DNA of 64,000 nt from Miscanthus floridulus (lineage: Eukaryota; Streptophyta; Magnoliopsida; Poales; Poaceae): the NCBI RefSeq assembly GCF_019320115.1, contig NC_089593.1:15714789-15778788 (forward strand). The letters run 5' to 3'. Shown here piece by piece: positions 23,440 to 33,511 of this stretch; the first letter of the stretch is position 1; each line of letters begins with the position of its first letter. The position numbers and the translations under genes are program-made. A model generated the notes under the pieces. That model worked only from the letters and a program-made list of their open reading frames with translations, was not told the DNA's origin and searched no databases.

Positions 23440-23923
23440 ATGTTAGGTAAGAAATTACACAAGCATCGAAGTTTGAACACAAGACAAAGTTGTATTCATT
23501 CCATGGTGGTACTGTACATGTTAGACGGGGTATTTATAGGGGTCCTAGTCTTCGTACTTTACATAAAATGACTATTTTACCCCCAACTCAAATAGTTACA
23601 ACCCTTTTCAACTACAAGGGCGAAGTGGTCTTTTTTCCCTTTTGAGTCTTCATTCTCCAACTTTTGTACATCAACTTCATTGATGTCTTTGTCTTCTAGA
23701 CTTAGTTGATTTTTGCTCTGATTATCTTCTTCTAATCTTGCTTTCTTCTTTTCACCAGCGAAGACGAGATCCTTTCAGTGAAGACGGAATCTTTCTGACG
23801 AAGTCAAATTTCCACCTTCGCTTTACTTCTTTTTCCTGCAAGTAAAGTTTGTTATAGAAATCACAATTTCAACTCCAAAGTTTCAGGGGCTAGGTTTTCT
23901 TGGTGAAGTTAAATCCCCCAATA

Positions 23924-24075
23924 GCGCACTCAAGGAAATGTATAATTACCTTGGTGGTTTGAGTTAGCAATCAAGAACATGTATTTCCTTGGAGGTTTCA
24001 TACAACTGCTGAGGCAATGATATATCCTTGGGGGTTCAATTTCGCCCCTAAAGGAAACTGTTGACCACCAAGGAT
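23924..24075. repeat. 152-bp direct repeat, right copy
   Basis: The partner of 19505-19656. This copy continues directly into the CACTA right end (24076-24094), whereas the left copy is cut off at the gypsy junction. Confidence 0.9.
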
Positions 24076-24135
24076 ATTCCATTTTCTTGTAGTGTGTGTC
24101 TTAGAATTAGACTTTGAAGTGTGCCTGGACACGTA

Positions 24136-24350
24136 CCATTCTAACTCTTATGAGCACCGGACGTGAGTCCGGACCACAGACGGGACTGTAAACCTAGTAG
24201 GACTTTTATTATCTCTTATATATTCATCACATACTGCTAGGATTCTTATAGAGAGATGGATAGGAGAGAGAGCGACAGACAGAAAAGTGGAGGAAGAAAA
24301 TTTCTCCTTTTAATTAGGCTAGCAAATATGTACATGCCTTACAATAGGAT
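24136..24350. repeat. Diverged direct repeat flanking the CACTA, copy B
   Basis: Ordered similarity to 18178-18400. It may be host sequence duplicated before, or rearranged with, the CACTA insertion. Confidence 0.45.
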
Positions 24351-25008
24351 GTACAACTTGTCGTGTGGCCGTATGGGTCCGTCTAAGTCAATTTTGAACA
24401 GCTAGCTATATTTGTTGAATTTAATTGGACTTGGTCCAACCATATTTCCATTAAATCAAATAAATCCAATGCCTATAACAAATGCTAAGTGAAATAAGGA
24501 TTAATCCTGTATGAGAAATTGATAAAAAGTTGATCCGCCTTAAATACATGGCTATTGTGTGCACACGATTCAGATAGGTAGAAAGTGAGCCACCTCGCAC
24601 GTGGAGCTGTGAGGAATCGTGATGCATACGAGCTCGACCGACTTATCCACCACAAGAGTGGTGCGGTGCCAACAAAGGTTTTATCTATCAACAAGAGGGA
24701 TCGGGTCAAGGGATACAACAAAAATGGTGGGAGTGCGAAATGGACGAATGAGGGACAAAGTGATGATGAACCGATTTTTTTTTCTTTTTAATATTATTAT
24801 ATAGGTATATAGAAGTATACATAATACAATTAACACAACAATATATCACGCTGATAATTAGTGAACAAACTTAACACTCCACCTTATGGTCCATGAATTG
24901 GCTATATGGACCTTATTTAGCTTGGGCAACCTCTATACCAGGTTTATAACATATTTTATATTCCGCGTAGAAGTATATATATAGTCCTTTTGGTGGATGT
25001 TTGAATTG
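24351..25008. other. Intergenic, 3' side of the polyketide synthase
   Basis: AT-rich with no supported gene. Probably includes the 3' UTR of the polyketide synthase near 24950-25008. Confidence 0.4.
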
Positions 25009-26226
25009 TTAATTTCCCTCCAGGTTCAGGTTGCTAGGGGCGTGGAGCACCATGGTCTCGATTGTGATTCCAGGTCCAAAAGCCATCATGACTCCCCACT
25101 CCGGCGTTTCCCCTCCCTGCTTGGCCGCCGCTGCCCGACGGCGGCGCAACTCATCGAGCACGAAGATCACCGTGGTGCCACTCATGTTGCCAAACTCGCT
25201 GAGCACGTGGCGACTCGCCGCCAGTTTCCCGTCCTCCAGACCGAGCACTTCCTCGATGTTGTCTAGGATGGCACGACCGCCGGGATGGATCGCCCAAAAA
25301 AGGTCATTCCATGCTGCGCTGACGCCGAGCGTGCGGAACGCGTCGACAAGGCAGCGTTCCACGTTGCACCCCAGCAGGCGGGGCACCTGGCTGGAGAGGT
25401 GGTACTCCATGCCGCATTTGCTGATCTGCATGGAGATGGCGTCCTCGGTCTCCGGTATCGTGGTCTGCGACGCGAACACCATCTCAAACAGCGGGCGCTC
25501 GACGGGGGCGACGGGGTCGGCGCCGACGATGACGGCGCCGGCACCGTCGCCGAACAGGGTCTGGCCGATGATGTTGTCGACGCAGCCTCCCTCGGGCCCG
25601 TAGAAGGCGATGAGCGTGATCTCGGAGCAGGCGACGAGGACGCGCGCGCCGCGGTTGTTCTCCGCGAGCTCCTTGGCGAGCTGGAGCGACCGCCCCCCGC
25701 CGTAGCAGCCGTGGAGGTTGAGGATGGTGCGGGACACCGTGGGGCGGAGGCCCAGCAGGGAGGCGAGGCGGCGGTCGGCGCTCGGGGCGCGCGCGCCGGA
25801 GTAGGTGCTGAAGACGAGGTGGGTGATGTCGGTGGCCGGGCAGCCCCACTCCGCGATGGCCTTGGCGGCCGCGGCCGCGGCCAGCTCCGGGACGGCGGCG
25901 GAGGCCATCTCCACGCGCGCGTCCAGCGACGGCCGCGTGCGGTCGATGAAGTCCGGGTTGGCGGCCAGCAGCTCCTCGTCGAGGTGCAAGTAGCGCTGCC
26001 TGATGCCGGACTTCTTGTTGTTGCAGATCCTGGTGAGCTTGGCCTTGAGATCGGTGAGGTGCTCGCTGTTGGTGACGCGGAAGTAGTAGTCGGGGTAGTC
26101 GTCCTGGGCCATGCACGTCGGCGGGTTCGCCGTGCCGATGCCGAGCACGGCGGCCGGACCATCCGCGCGCTGCGCACGCCTGATCTCGTCGACGGTGGCC
26201 GGTAGTGCCCTCCCCATGGACCCCAT
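25009..26226 (-). CDS. Type III polyketide synthase, alkylresorcinol-synthase-like
   Basis: A 405-residue chalcone-synthase-superfamily enzyme. These homodimers condense malonyl-CoA onto acyl- or cinnamoyl-CoA starters. The catalytic triad is intact: Cys174 (LNLHGCYGGG), His314 (FWAIHPGG) and Asn347 (EFGNMSG). The C-terminal AFGPGITIETMVLHAPS is typical. Compared with chalcone synthase, positions equivalent to Thr132, Thr197, Gly256 and Phe265 read Tyr, Ala, Met and Tyr, while Phe215 is kept. That pattern fits enzymes using long fatty-acyl starters, and GARAPSADRRLASLLGL and IAFYGPEGG resemble grass alkylresorcinol synthases (sorgoleone-type lipids). Curcuminoid-synthase-like activity is an alternative. 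The single exon lacks the intron usual for this family at its conserved Cys, and two extra residues (ICNNKKSGIRQ) sit there. An in-frame TAG lies just upstream of a GTG at 26244, so I chose the ATG at 26226; 26217 is also possible. Confidence 0.92.
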   Translation of the reverse strand: MGSMGRALPATVDEIRRAQRADGPAAVLGIGTANPPTCMAQDDYPDYYFRVTNSEHLTDLKAKLTRICNNKKSGIRQRYLHLDEELLAANPDFIDRTRPSLDARVEMASAAVPELAAAAAAKAIAEWGCPATDITHLVFSTYSGARAPSADRRLASLLGLRPTVSRTILNLHGCYGGGRSLQLAKELAENNRGARVLVACSEITLIAFYGPEGGCVDNIIGQTLFGDGAGAVIVGADPVAPVERPLFEMVFASQTTIPETEDAISMQISKCGMEYHLSSQVPRLLGCNVERCLVDAFRTLGVSAAWNDLFWAIHPGGRAILDNIEEVLGLEDGKLAASRHVLSEFGNMSGTTVIFVLDELRRRRAAAAKQGGETPEWGVMMAFGPGITIETMVLHAPSNLNLEGN

Positions 26227-26375
26227 GGACGTCGACGACGACACCTACGTAGCAGCTGGTAGCTAGCTCTCGGGGCTGCTGAGCTCTAGCTAGGTTTTAG
26301 CTGAGAAAGAGCTGCTAGCTAGGGATAGATATGGTTGCGTGCGTCTTCGTGGTTTGGAGAAGCAGGAGCTGCGCT

Positions 26376-26384
26376 CTATTTATA
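26376..26384 (-). promoter_or_regulatory. TATA box of the polyketide synthase
   Basis: TATAAATAG on the minus strand, 150 bp upstream of the chosen ATG, matches the plant consensus and predicts a leader of about 120 nt. Confidence 0.7.
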
Positions 26385-26979
26385 CCAGTACAAGTGTATT
26401 TCCGCGGACAACGACGTGATGAGTGGCCGGGGCATGCATCGCACGCATGTGCATTACTGCTAGGATAATACTTCTTGTTTCTTTCTTTTTGCTTCCGCTT
26501 CTATTGTGTATCTTTTCTGATGATTCTTCGCATGTGGATTATTTCCAGTATATATACAGAGTAGTACTTCTATTTTTCCTTTTTTTTTCCCTTTCACTTC
26601 TTCTGATGATCCTTTTTCTGATTTGCTTTACTTCCAGCTAGCTGCTGGCACCGCTGGACAGCTTCACAGCATCAGACCAGGTGCCACACATAAAACAAAA
26701 TGGTAGACGTGCCTGCAATGTATCCCCTGGTGCTCGCGCGCTACATATATATTTCGTTTTTAAGCGTTTATTTGTGATATTGATATCTGATTCTGATCCG
26801 TTGGCGACGAGACCAGCTGACACACAACTGTTACACATCTTGAGTATTGCGTGCTGTAGGCTTTAGCTCATCAGATGTTCAGAGATTTTCTTTTATTCCA
26901 GTCATTTGCTTTGTTTGAACTTGATGAACGGCCGTGCATTGCTACGGTACAAGAATTCGGTGGAGTGATCCGTCTAATT
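26385..26979. other. Polyketide synthase upstream region
   Basis: Promoter and intergenic DNA with pyrimidine-rich stretches at 26460-26620. No gene is recognised. The segment ends at the CACTA insertion at 26980. Confidence 0.4.
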
Positions 26980-28665
26980 CACTACTGGAAACAGCAACAT
27001 TGCCGAGGGCAAAAGACTTTGCCGAGGGCCTAATTTCGGGCACTCGGCAAATCCTTTCTTTGCCGAGGGCCGCCCTCGGCGAAGCTTAGCCCTCGGCAAC
27101 GGCTCGTTCGCCGAGGGCCGGACCCTCGGCAATCAACGGCCCACGGCAAAGGCCCACCTTTGCCGAGGGCCGGGCCCTCGGCACAGTACCGCCTCTCGGC
27201 GACCTCGGCCGAGCGTGACGGCGGCACCGGCCGTCAGCCTTTGCCGAGGGCTCGGCGTTAGGCCCTCGGCAAAGAATTTGGAAATAAAAAAATAAAACTC
27301 TTTGCCGAGGGCCCGTTGTACAGGCCCTCGGCAAATATTTTGAACGGGATGGCGCCGGCGGAAATAAAAAGAAAACATCTTTGCCGAGGGCCTTGGATGT
27401 TGGCCCTCGGCAAAGAAATTAAATAAAAAAAATAAAAAAATCTTTGCCGAGGGCTCTGGATCTAGGCCCTCGGCAAAGAGGGGACCCCATATAAAAAAGG
27501 GAACGGCCGGGCGGGCGGCCTTATCCCAAGCCGCGCCCGCCCGAGCCGCCACTCGCCCGCCGCCGCCGCCGCGCACGCCACCGCGCGCTCGGCCGCCGCG
27601 CGCTCGCCCGCCGCCACCGCGCAGGCCGCCGCCGCCCCTCCCCCGTCGCCCCCCGTTTCCTCCTCTCCTGTCGTCTCGCCCCGTCGCCTGCCCACGGCCC
27701 GCCGCCGCCCCGGCCGCGTCCTCCGCCGTCGTCGCCCGGAAGGTTCGGTGCCTCTGCTCCCTCCCCAGTCTCTTCTTTACAAAGTCACCTTGATTTCGCA
27801 ATCTTGACCTGAAACCTTGAAATGTTGTTATTGCGCATCATTGTATTGCTTTTGCATGGATTAGTCTTTGTTGCTAGTGAACTAATGATTATTTCTGCAT
27901 AACTGATCCGTAAAGGGACGTTTGAAATGATTCTACTACAAAGCTTAGCAAAATCTGAATAACAACATTTATGCTCGCTATTAAGTATGAATGGAATTAA
28001 CTCCTATAGGAAGAGAAAAGTGTAATGTGCTTACTTACAGCCCGGAAAATTTAGGATTTACTGGTTCAGTACTTTTCTGCAGTTGCACTTGTTTTATTCA
28101 TCTAAGCGGGTCATGTTTTGAAGCAATTACTTGGGCATGCAATGCAGGTGGTTCTGGATAACGGCCTCGTCTGGACGACCTTGCCATCACCTTCACTTCC
28201 CCGTCCCTCGGTCGAGTAGAAGGTAAAACCATGGGTTGTCGGCCATCGCGCCGTTTTTTGATGTGGATGGCCTTCGTGCCTCCCATTGTTGATGTGTCGG
28301 CCTTTGTGCCGTGAATGTGGGTGTTGGCCATCGAGCCGATTTTTTTTGCAGGTTTTGGAAACCTCCCCGTACAGGGGAGGTTCTGCCGAAATTTTTAACT
28401 TATACCCTTTTTTTTGCAGAGCAGAGGACGTCAAAGGAGCTTCAGAGTAGTCGATCGTCCTCGTCGGCGCTGCGACTCTCCACTGCCCCGCTACCCTGTC
28501 TCCACCGCCACCTTAGGTATAAACAACATCTACTCCTGTATCTTTGTCGTAGACTGCGTAAACCAGTTAGGCGTCTCCCGTCCGAAAGAGATACGGTTGG
28601 AGGCATGCAGATCACTGTGTGTATCTGACCGTATCTGTTTCGGATTGTCCACATTTTTTGGACAG

Positions 28666-28866
28666 CCCGCGTATGCGTAGATGAGGTCAGTTTCCATGCT
28701 CCGCTCCGATCCGAGCCAGAATTTCGGCAGCACCTCCCCATTGTTCTCCGAATACACAAACTTCTTTGCAGGACGTGTATTGGGAGAACATCGGAGAGGT
28801 GCTGCCGAAATTCTGTCTTGGATAGGAGCGGAGCATGGAAACTGACCTCATCTACGCATACGCGGG
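28666..28866. repeat. Inverted repeat with about 90-bp arms
   Basis: The left arm (about 28666-28755) begins CCCGCGTATGCGTAGATGAG. The right arm (about 28776-28866) ends CATCTACGCATACGCGGG. The spacer is about 20 bp. Both arms contain CAGTTTCCATGCTCCGCTCC or its inverse. It sits in the leader region of the CACTA transposase genes. Confidence 0.88.
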
Positions 28867-28977
28867 TGGGATTAGGATCTATCCTCACCTATTAGACAGT
28901 AGGAACACCGGCTAGGTGCAGTTGATGGTTACGTTACTCGGTGATGTATTTGTCAAAGGATGGAGGACCGTTAGTGG

Positions 28978-29223
28978 ATGTACACGGGGCGAAGAAGTCG
29001 AAACGATTACGACGTGGATTGGGTGAAGAGGACAGATGACTTCTTGAAACATGCATTTGGTGAGGGTGTAGCTAAAGGGCATTCTCTAGTTTGGTGTCCG
29101 TGCAGCCACTGTGACAACAGGAGAAGGGTGGACAAGCAGACCATATATGGATTGAGCGGCTTCTCCCTGCAATGGTCCGAGGCTACGTCCCTGAGCATGT
29201 CTGGAAAGTGTTGGCAGAGTTGA
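28978..29223 (+). pseudogene. CACTA TNP2 N-terminal (transposase-associated domain) fragment
   Basis: MYTGRRSRNDYDVDWVKRTD, FLKHAFGEG and LVWCPCSHCDNRRRVDKQ match the Cys-containing transposase-associated domain found at the start of plant En/Spm TNP2 proteins. After residue 62 the sequence leaves the family, and the next domain continues in another frame. The central Tnp2 catalytic region is absent. Confidence 0.8.
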
Positions 29224-30300
29224 GCTATTTCTTTCACCTGCTGTGTGCTAAGGAGATATCTCGGAACATCGCTATGGAATTGGAAAAGGTGGCACCTGTG
29301 TTGGTCTGTAAGCTGGAGAAGATCTTCCCACCCAGCTTTTTCTTGTCGATGCAGCATCTGATCGTGCACCTTCCCACTGAAGTACGTTTGGGGGGGGGGG
29401 CTGTGCAGTTTCGTTGGTGCTTTCCAGTCGAGAGAGGACTAAAGACTGTTCGCAAGAAATGTACAAATAAAGCCAGAATTGAGGCTTCCGTTGCAGAGGC
29501 ATACCTACGGGAGGAGGTGGCAAACTTCACAACGCTGTACTACAAGCCGAACCTTCCTAGCAATCAAAATCCACTCCCTCGTTACAATGCTGATGAAAAT
29601 GAATCGACCCTCGGCCTTTTCCAAGGACAACTCGGTAGCGCAAGTGGATCGACCGTTATGATCTTGACAAATAAAGAGTGGCGCAGTATCATGTTATACG
29701 TGTTGAATAACCTTACTGAGGTGCAACCTTTCATCAAGTAAGTTCTCAATGATCTTGTTTCAATACGCCGTTACTATTCAACGTCCAACCCTATTGATTC
29801 TCGCTCCAACAGGGAATTTGTTCGTGAATCCTGGCATGAACCTAGGGATCCTACCCCACAGGAACAAGACACCCTTCTATCGCGGGGCGCGGGAGCGGAT
29901 AGGCCTGATTTCATTTCTTGGTTTAAACGAAAGGTAATGTCCAATTTAGCTTGTACATTCGATATTCGAATATAACGATCTATCATGTTTGAGCTTGCAG
30001 GCCCAGACCGATTCATCCATGAGTGATGAGTTGAAACAAGTTGCGAACGGCTGCCAAGCTAGGGTGAAGTCATTTACCGGATATGACGTGAATGGTTATC
30101 GTTTCCACACAACAAGATACGAGCAAACCCGGCCCAATCGGAAAACCACAAATAGCGGAGTTTGTACGCCTGGCACTGATGGTCTCGACTACCATGGAAG
30201 AGTTGAGGAGATCTACCAACTAGAATTTGATGGTGACAAACCTCTTAAACCTGTCATGTTCAAATGCCACTGGTTCAATCCTCATGAGGGAGGCGAGGCG
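29172..30300 (+). pseudogene. CACTA TNP2 C-terminal domains (DUF4218 and DUF4216)
   Basis: Exon 29172-29739 resembles DUF4218 (LAELSYFFHLLCAKEI, LVCKLEKIFPPSFF, VHLPTEVRLGG, KARIEASVAEAYL). The small exon 29813-29933 reads EFVRESWHEPRDPTPQEQ and PDFISWFKRK. Exon 30001 onwards resembles DUF4216 (GYDVNGYRFHT, DYHGRVEEIYQLEF, FKCHWFNPHEGG). Splice sites GTAAGT/AACAG and GTAATG/TTGCAG keep the frame. An 11-base G tract at 29390-29400 lies within the DUF4218 coding part. At about 30300 the frame runs straight into the second-gene sequence. Confidence 0.82.
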
Positions 30301-31946
30301 TCGGGTGTCTACCAGCGAGGCCCGGCGACGCTCCCTTCGTTTCCGCTTCCTCAGAACCGTCTAGTGCTTCGCCCTGTGCCGCCCAAGTAAGTAAATATAA
30401 ATGATATCACAACTACTTCATATGATATGTTTGAAATCGAAAGAGAAACTGATAAATTTTCTTCTTACTTGTGCAGGGCTTGGGAGGTGTTGTCAGGTAC
30501 TCCTCTGCGCTCTCCCGCGACCGTCTTGGGTGTGTTGTGCCGGAAGTGGTTCCCCGGCATTGTGGAGTTGCCGTCGGAGGCCCGAGAGCCAGCCTACACG
30601 TGGGACAGGTACGCCCTGGGCGAGGACGACCAGTACCGCAACAAGCAGGAGCGGATACTTGCTGAGTTTTGGGTAAGTTCCTCTCGCACAACATTAATCA
30701 ATCCTTCACATTGAATTCTATTTTTTTCAAATAACGATTGGATATATCATCTTTTATGCAGAGGTTTTTCAGGGCCGAAGAAGGAACCGAGGGCCTCGCT
30801 GATCGTGTGGCGCATGCAGCCTGTAGGAAGTATGTCACCGACATGTTTCACGAGGCGCGCGTCCAGGCCCACATAGACTACTACGCGTCGGCTCGTAGAA
30901 TGACAGTCACCAAGAGGGAGGCTCGACAGATGACGCTGACACAGGAGCAGTACCTTGAGGTACATGAATAACATTGATATTGTTTTGTTTTTTGAATTAA
31001 ATATGTTCAATTTCATCTTCATATATGTCAAACACTCGTTGACTTGTAGGTGATTCCCTGGTGGTGCCGAGCGCATGCCGACGCCTGGACAATGATCGTG
31101 GCTAGGTGGTTCACGCCGGCCTACATAGAGAAGCACGAGTCTCAGCGGGCACTGCGTATGCTCAGGCCAGCTGCCACTCACCATCAAGGCAGCAGGAGTC
31201 TCCCCGGATTCAAATCGGCATATGTAAGTGATTTTTCTTCTATTTAGTTTCACGCTTAACGTATGCCTGATTGCTCACCACCTGCCGCCTTTCTCGCAGG
31301 AGGCTGCGCACCCGGACGAGGATGTCTCGATGTTCACGGCGTGGGCTATGTCCCACCAGACCAGGGTGGCCAGCGACGTCACCTGGGACCCGGCTGCCCC
31401 TCGCGAGGCATACTCCGACCCTAACGTGTACACTAAAGTCCAGGAGTACACGTCGGCGGTACAGCAGCGGCACGGGCCAGAGTACGACGTCCGCACCGAG
31501 CCCATTGATGCCGAGGCCATCATGAGGCTCGGTGGCGGCAGGAAGCACGGCCGGACGTGGATTGCGAATGCCGCCATCGACCCACCACTGTTCCCACTCT
31601 GAGCCAGCTCCGAGCACAGAGCACGAGTTCCAGCCAGCCCATACGCTCACGGCCTACTCCGACACTGCAGCGGGTCGATGCGCTCGAGGTAATTCTTGTT
31701 TTACTCGTCGTAAATTAATATTCTCACACTTGAGTTAGATTTGCATTACTGAAATATTGGAGTGCAATATTGCAGGCCCAGAACAACGAGAAGACGGCGC
31801 AGATCACGGCCCTCACTGCTCGGCTGGAGGCTGAGCAGGCCGCTCGGGAGGCCCAGGAGGTCAGGATTGCAGAAATGATGCAAATCATGCAAGCTCTTGG
31901 GCAGAAGACGGGTGTGCCTGTGCAGATGTCAGCTCCTCCGCCTTAG
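30301..31946 (+). pseudogene. CACTA second gene, Transposase_24-like (TNP1-type), fused and frameshifted
   Basis: Exons about 30301-30386, 30477-30672, 30762-30959, 31050-31223, 31301-31683 and 31774-31946, with GT/AG borders, encode a plant transposase Ptta/En/Spm-like protein: SPATVLGVLCRKWFPG, AWTMIVARWFTPAYIEKHES, and RMLRPAATHHQGSRS followed by AYEAAHPDEDVSMFTAWAM. The last exon is a coiled coil (LTARLEAEQAAREAQE). Near 31578-31580 the reading shifts: the recorded frame stops at 31602, while another frame continues PTTVPTLSQLRAQ to the next splice donor. It joins in frame with the preceding DUF4216 exon, so the two genes appear fused. Confidence 0.8.
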
Positions 31947-32481
31947 GTGCCGCACGCGTTTGCAGCTACTCCTGTAAGCGTTAAAGTTCACTTCTCGCTT
32001 GTGTGACATAGAAACCCAGAGAACACTAGCTACTGATTTGCTTGTATGACATAGAAACCCAGACAACACTAGCTATAAAAAATTTGATAGGTTTCTGTCT
32101 AAATACTAAAACTGTAGTCCTAGAATAATTATTGCAATCTCACATAAGCATATAATTGTTTGTGCAGCCTCAGTCGGCGGGTTCCAATAACCCCCCTCGT
32201 GCGTCACCTGATTCTGGAGGCTTCGTTACACCACCCTCGACGCAGAGGCAAGACGGTTGGGAAGGTTGGTGACGCAGAGGCCAGACGGTTGGAGAGGTTG
32301 GCCAGCCTCAGTCGGATTTGAACTTGTGGACTTGACACTTGAGTTAGATTGTGGACTTATGGAATTGTTGAATTTGGACTTGTGATGATACATGTGATGA
32401 TCTATGTGATATCTGTGAGATATATGTGATATTTGTGAGATATATGTGATGATTGTGATATTTGTGGGATATTTCTGCTGT

Positions 32482-32483
<2 letters not shown>

Positions 32484-32548
<65 letters not shown>
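32484..32548. repeat. (TA)n microsatellite
   Basis: An uninterrupted TA array of about 65 bp within the 3' part of the CACTA element. ORFs made of alternating Ile and Tyr here are artefacts. Confidence 0.97.
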
Positions 32549-32551
<3 letters not shown>

Positions 32552-33192
32552 CTGCATGGAAAGCAAGAAACAGGTGGAATGTTGAAAATTTTCACTGGTC
32601 TTTGCCGAGGGCCTTGACCATAGCCCTCGGCAAAGAAATTCCTAGGAAAAATTAAAAACAGGTCTTTGCCGAGGGCCTTAACCATAGCCCTCGACAAAGA
32701 AATTCCCAGGAAAAATTAAAAAGTAGGTCTTTGCCGAGGGTTTTGAACACAGCCCACGGTAAAGAAATTCCGAGACAAAAATAAAAACGTAGGTCTTTGC
32801 CGAGGGCCTTCGATATAGCTCTCGGCAAAGAAATTCCGAGAAAAAAAAGAAAATAGGTCTTTGCCGAGGGCCCTGCGGTATAGCTCTCGGCAAATAAATT
32901 CGAAAAAAAAGCTCTTTGCCGAGGGCCTGTATGTCAGCCCTCGGCAAAGACGCCGTGGAAAATAACCGCGTATCTAACGGCTACTTTACTTTGCCGAGGG
33001 CCACCGATAGCCCTCGGCAAATACTTTGCCGAGTGCCCGATAAAAGGCCCTCGGCAAAGACTCCTTCGCCGACGTTTTTTTTTCCGAGGGTTCTTCACCG
33101 AGAGCTGCCCTCGGCAAATCCTTCGCCGACGGCTGAAGAGCCTTTGCCGAGGGCGTCAGGCCCTCGGCAAAGACCCTGCGTCCAGTAGTGAT

Positions 33193-33511
33193 TGATGCTA
33201 TACATCAAAGAATCAAATCAGCCATTCACGATTATCCCCCTCCAACATAGGGTGCATATTTAATCACTACTACAAAAACAATTTGTAGCAATGCTATCTT
33301 TTTTTAGGGACGGCTCTGATGCTATACATCAAAGAATCAAATCAACCATTCGCGATTATCCCCCTCCAACATAGGGTGCATATTTAATCACTGCTACAAA
33401 AACGATTTATAGCAACGCTACCTTTTTTAGGGGCGGCTCTGATGCTATACATCAAAGAATCAAATCAACCATCCGCGATTATCCCCCTTCAACATAGGGT
33501 GCATATTTAAT
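33193..33511. repeat. Tandem repeat of host flank plus CACTA 5' end, about 124-bp units
   Basis: Units start with TGATGCTATACATCAAAG at 33193, 33317 and 33440. Each has about 72 bp of flank ending GGTGCATATTTAAT and then a CACTA terminus (CACTACTACAAAAA or CACTGCTACAAAAA) of about 52 bp. The third terminus (33512) is the one attached to the full element. Confidence 0.92.

Larger units (their letters stand above)
19657..23920 (-). mobile_element. Ty3/gypsy retrotransposon, 3'-truncated
   Basis: Read on the minus strand: an LTR of about 480 bp (23920-23441, TGGGGGATTT to CCTAACA), then a primer-binding site TGGCGCCCACCG, gag, protease, reverse transcriptase and part of RNase H. It stops inside RNase H at about 19657. 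Integrase and the 3' LTR are missing. The gag-protease-RT order without a preceding integrase indicates gypsy rather than copia. All ORFs are interrupted, so the element is dead. Confidence 0.88.
18409..24094. mobile_element. CACTA transposon interrupted by a gypsy fragment
   Basis: The left end is CACTGCACAAAACGGAATG. The right end, inverted, is CACTACAAGAAAATGGAATA. CACTACAAGAAAA is the classic plant CACTA terminus. Subterminal repeats around CCTTGGTGGT and CAAGGAAAT recur over 18430-19656 and 23924-24075. Flanking triplets are TAT and TGT, an imperfect duplication. No transposase is visible; the middle (19657-23920) is a truncated Ty3/gypsy element. Confidence 0.75.
26980..33190 (+). mobile_element. 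CACTA transposon, TTTGCCGAGGGC type, TSD ATT
   Basis: The left end is CACTACTGGAAACAGCAAC. The right end, inverted, is CACTACTGGACGCAGGG. ATT stands on both sides (26977-26979 and 33191-33193). Dense subterminal TTTGCCGAGGGC...GCCCTCGGCAAA repeats fill 27003-27480 and 32600-33175. The 6.2-kb interior carries degenerate transposase exons on the plus strand. The catalytic Tnp2 core appears deleted, so the element is non-autonomous. Confidence 0.95.

Noticed and set aside
25263..26205. Long ORFs overlapping the polyketide synthase in other frames and on the plus strand
   Set aside because: They are GC-rich shadows with Arg/Ala/Ser-biased composition and no family match.
26227..26244. Upstream extension of the polyketide synthase by a GTG start
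   Set aside because: The first codon is GTG and is preceded directly by in-frame TAG; a nuclear gene would start at the ATG at 26226 or 26217.
32446..32697. Ile-Tyr repeat ORFs
   Set aside because: Translation of a TA microsatellite.
27003..33175. CRISPR-like spaced repeats (TTTGCCGAGGGC)
   Set aside because: They are inverted and irregularly spaced subterminal repeats of a CACTA element with proven TSD in a plant nuclear genome.
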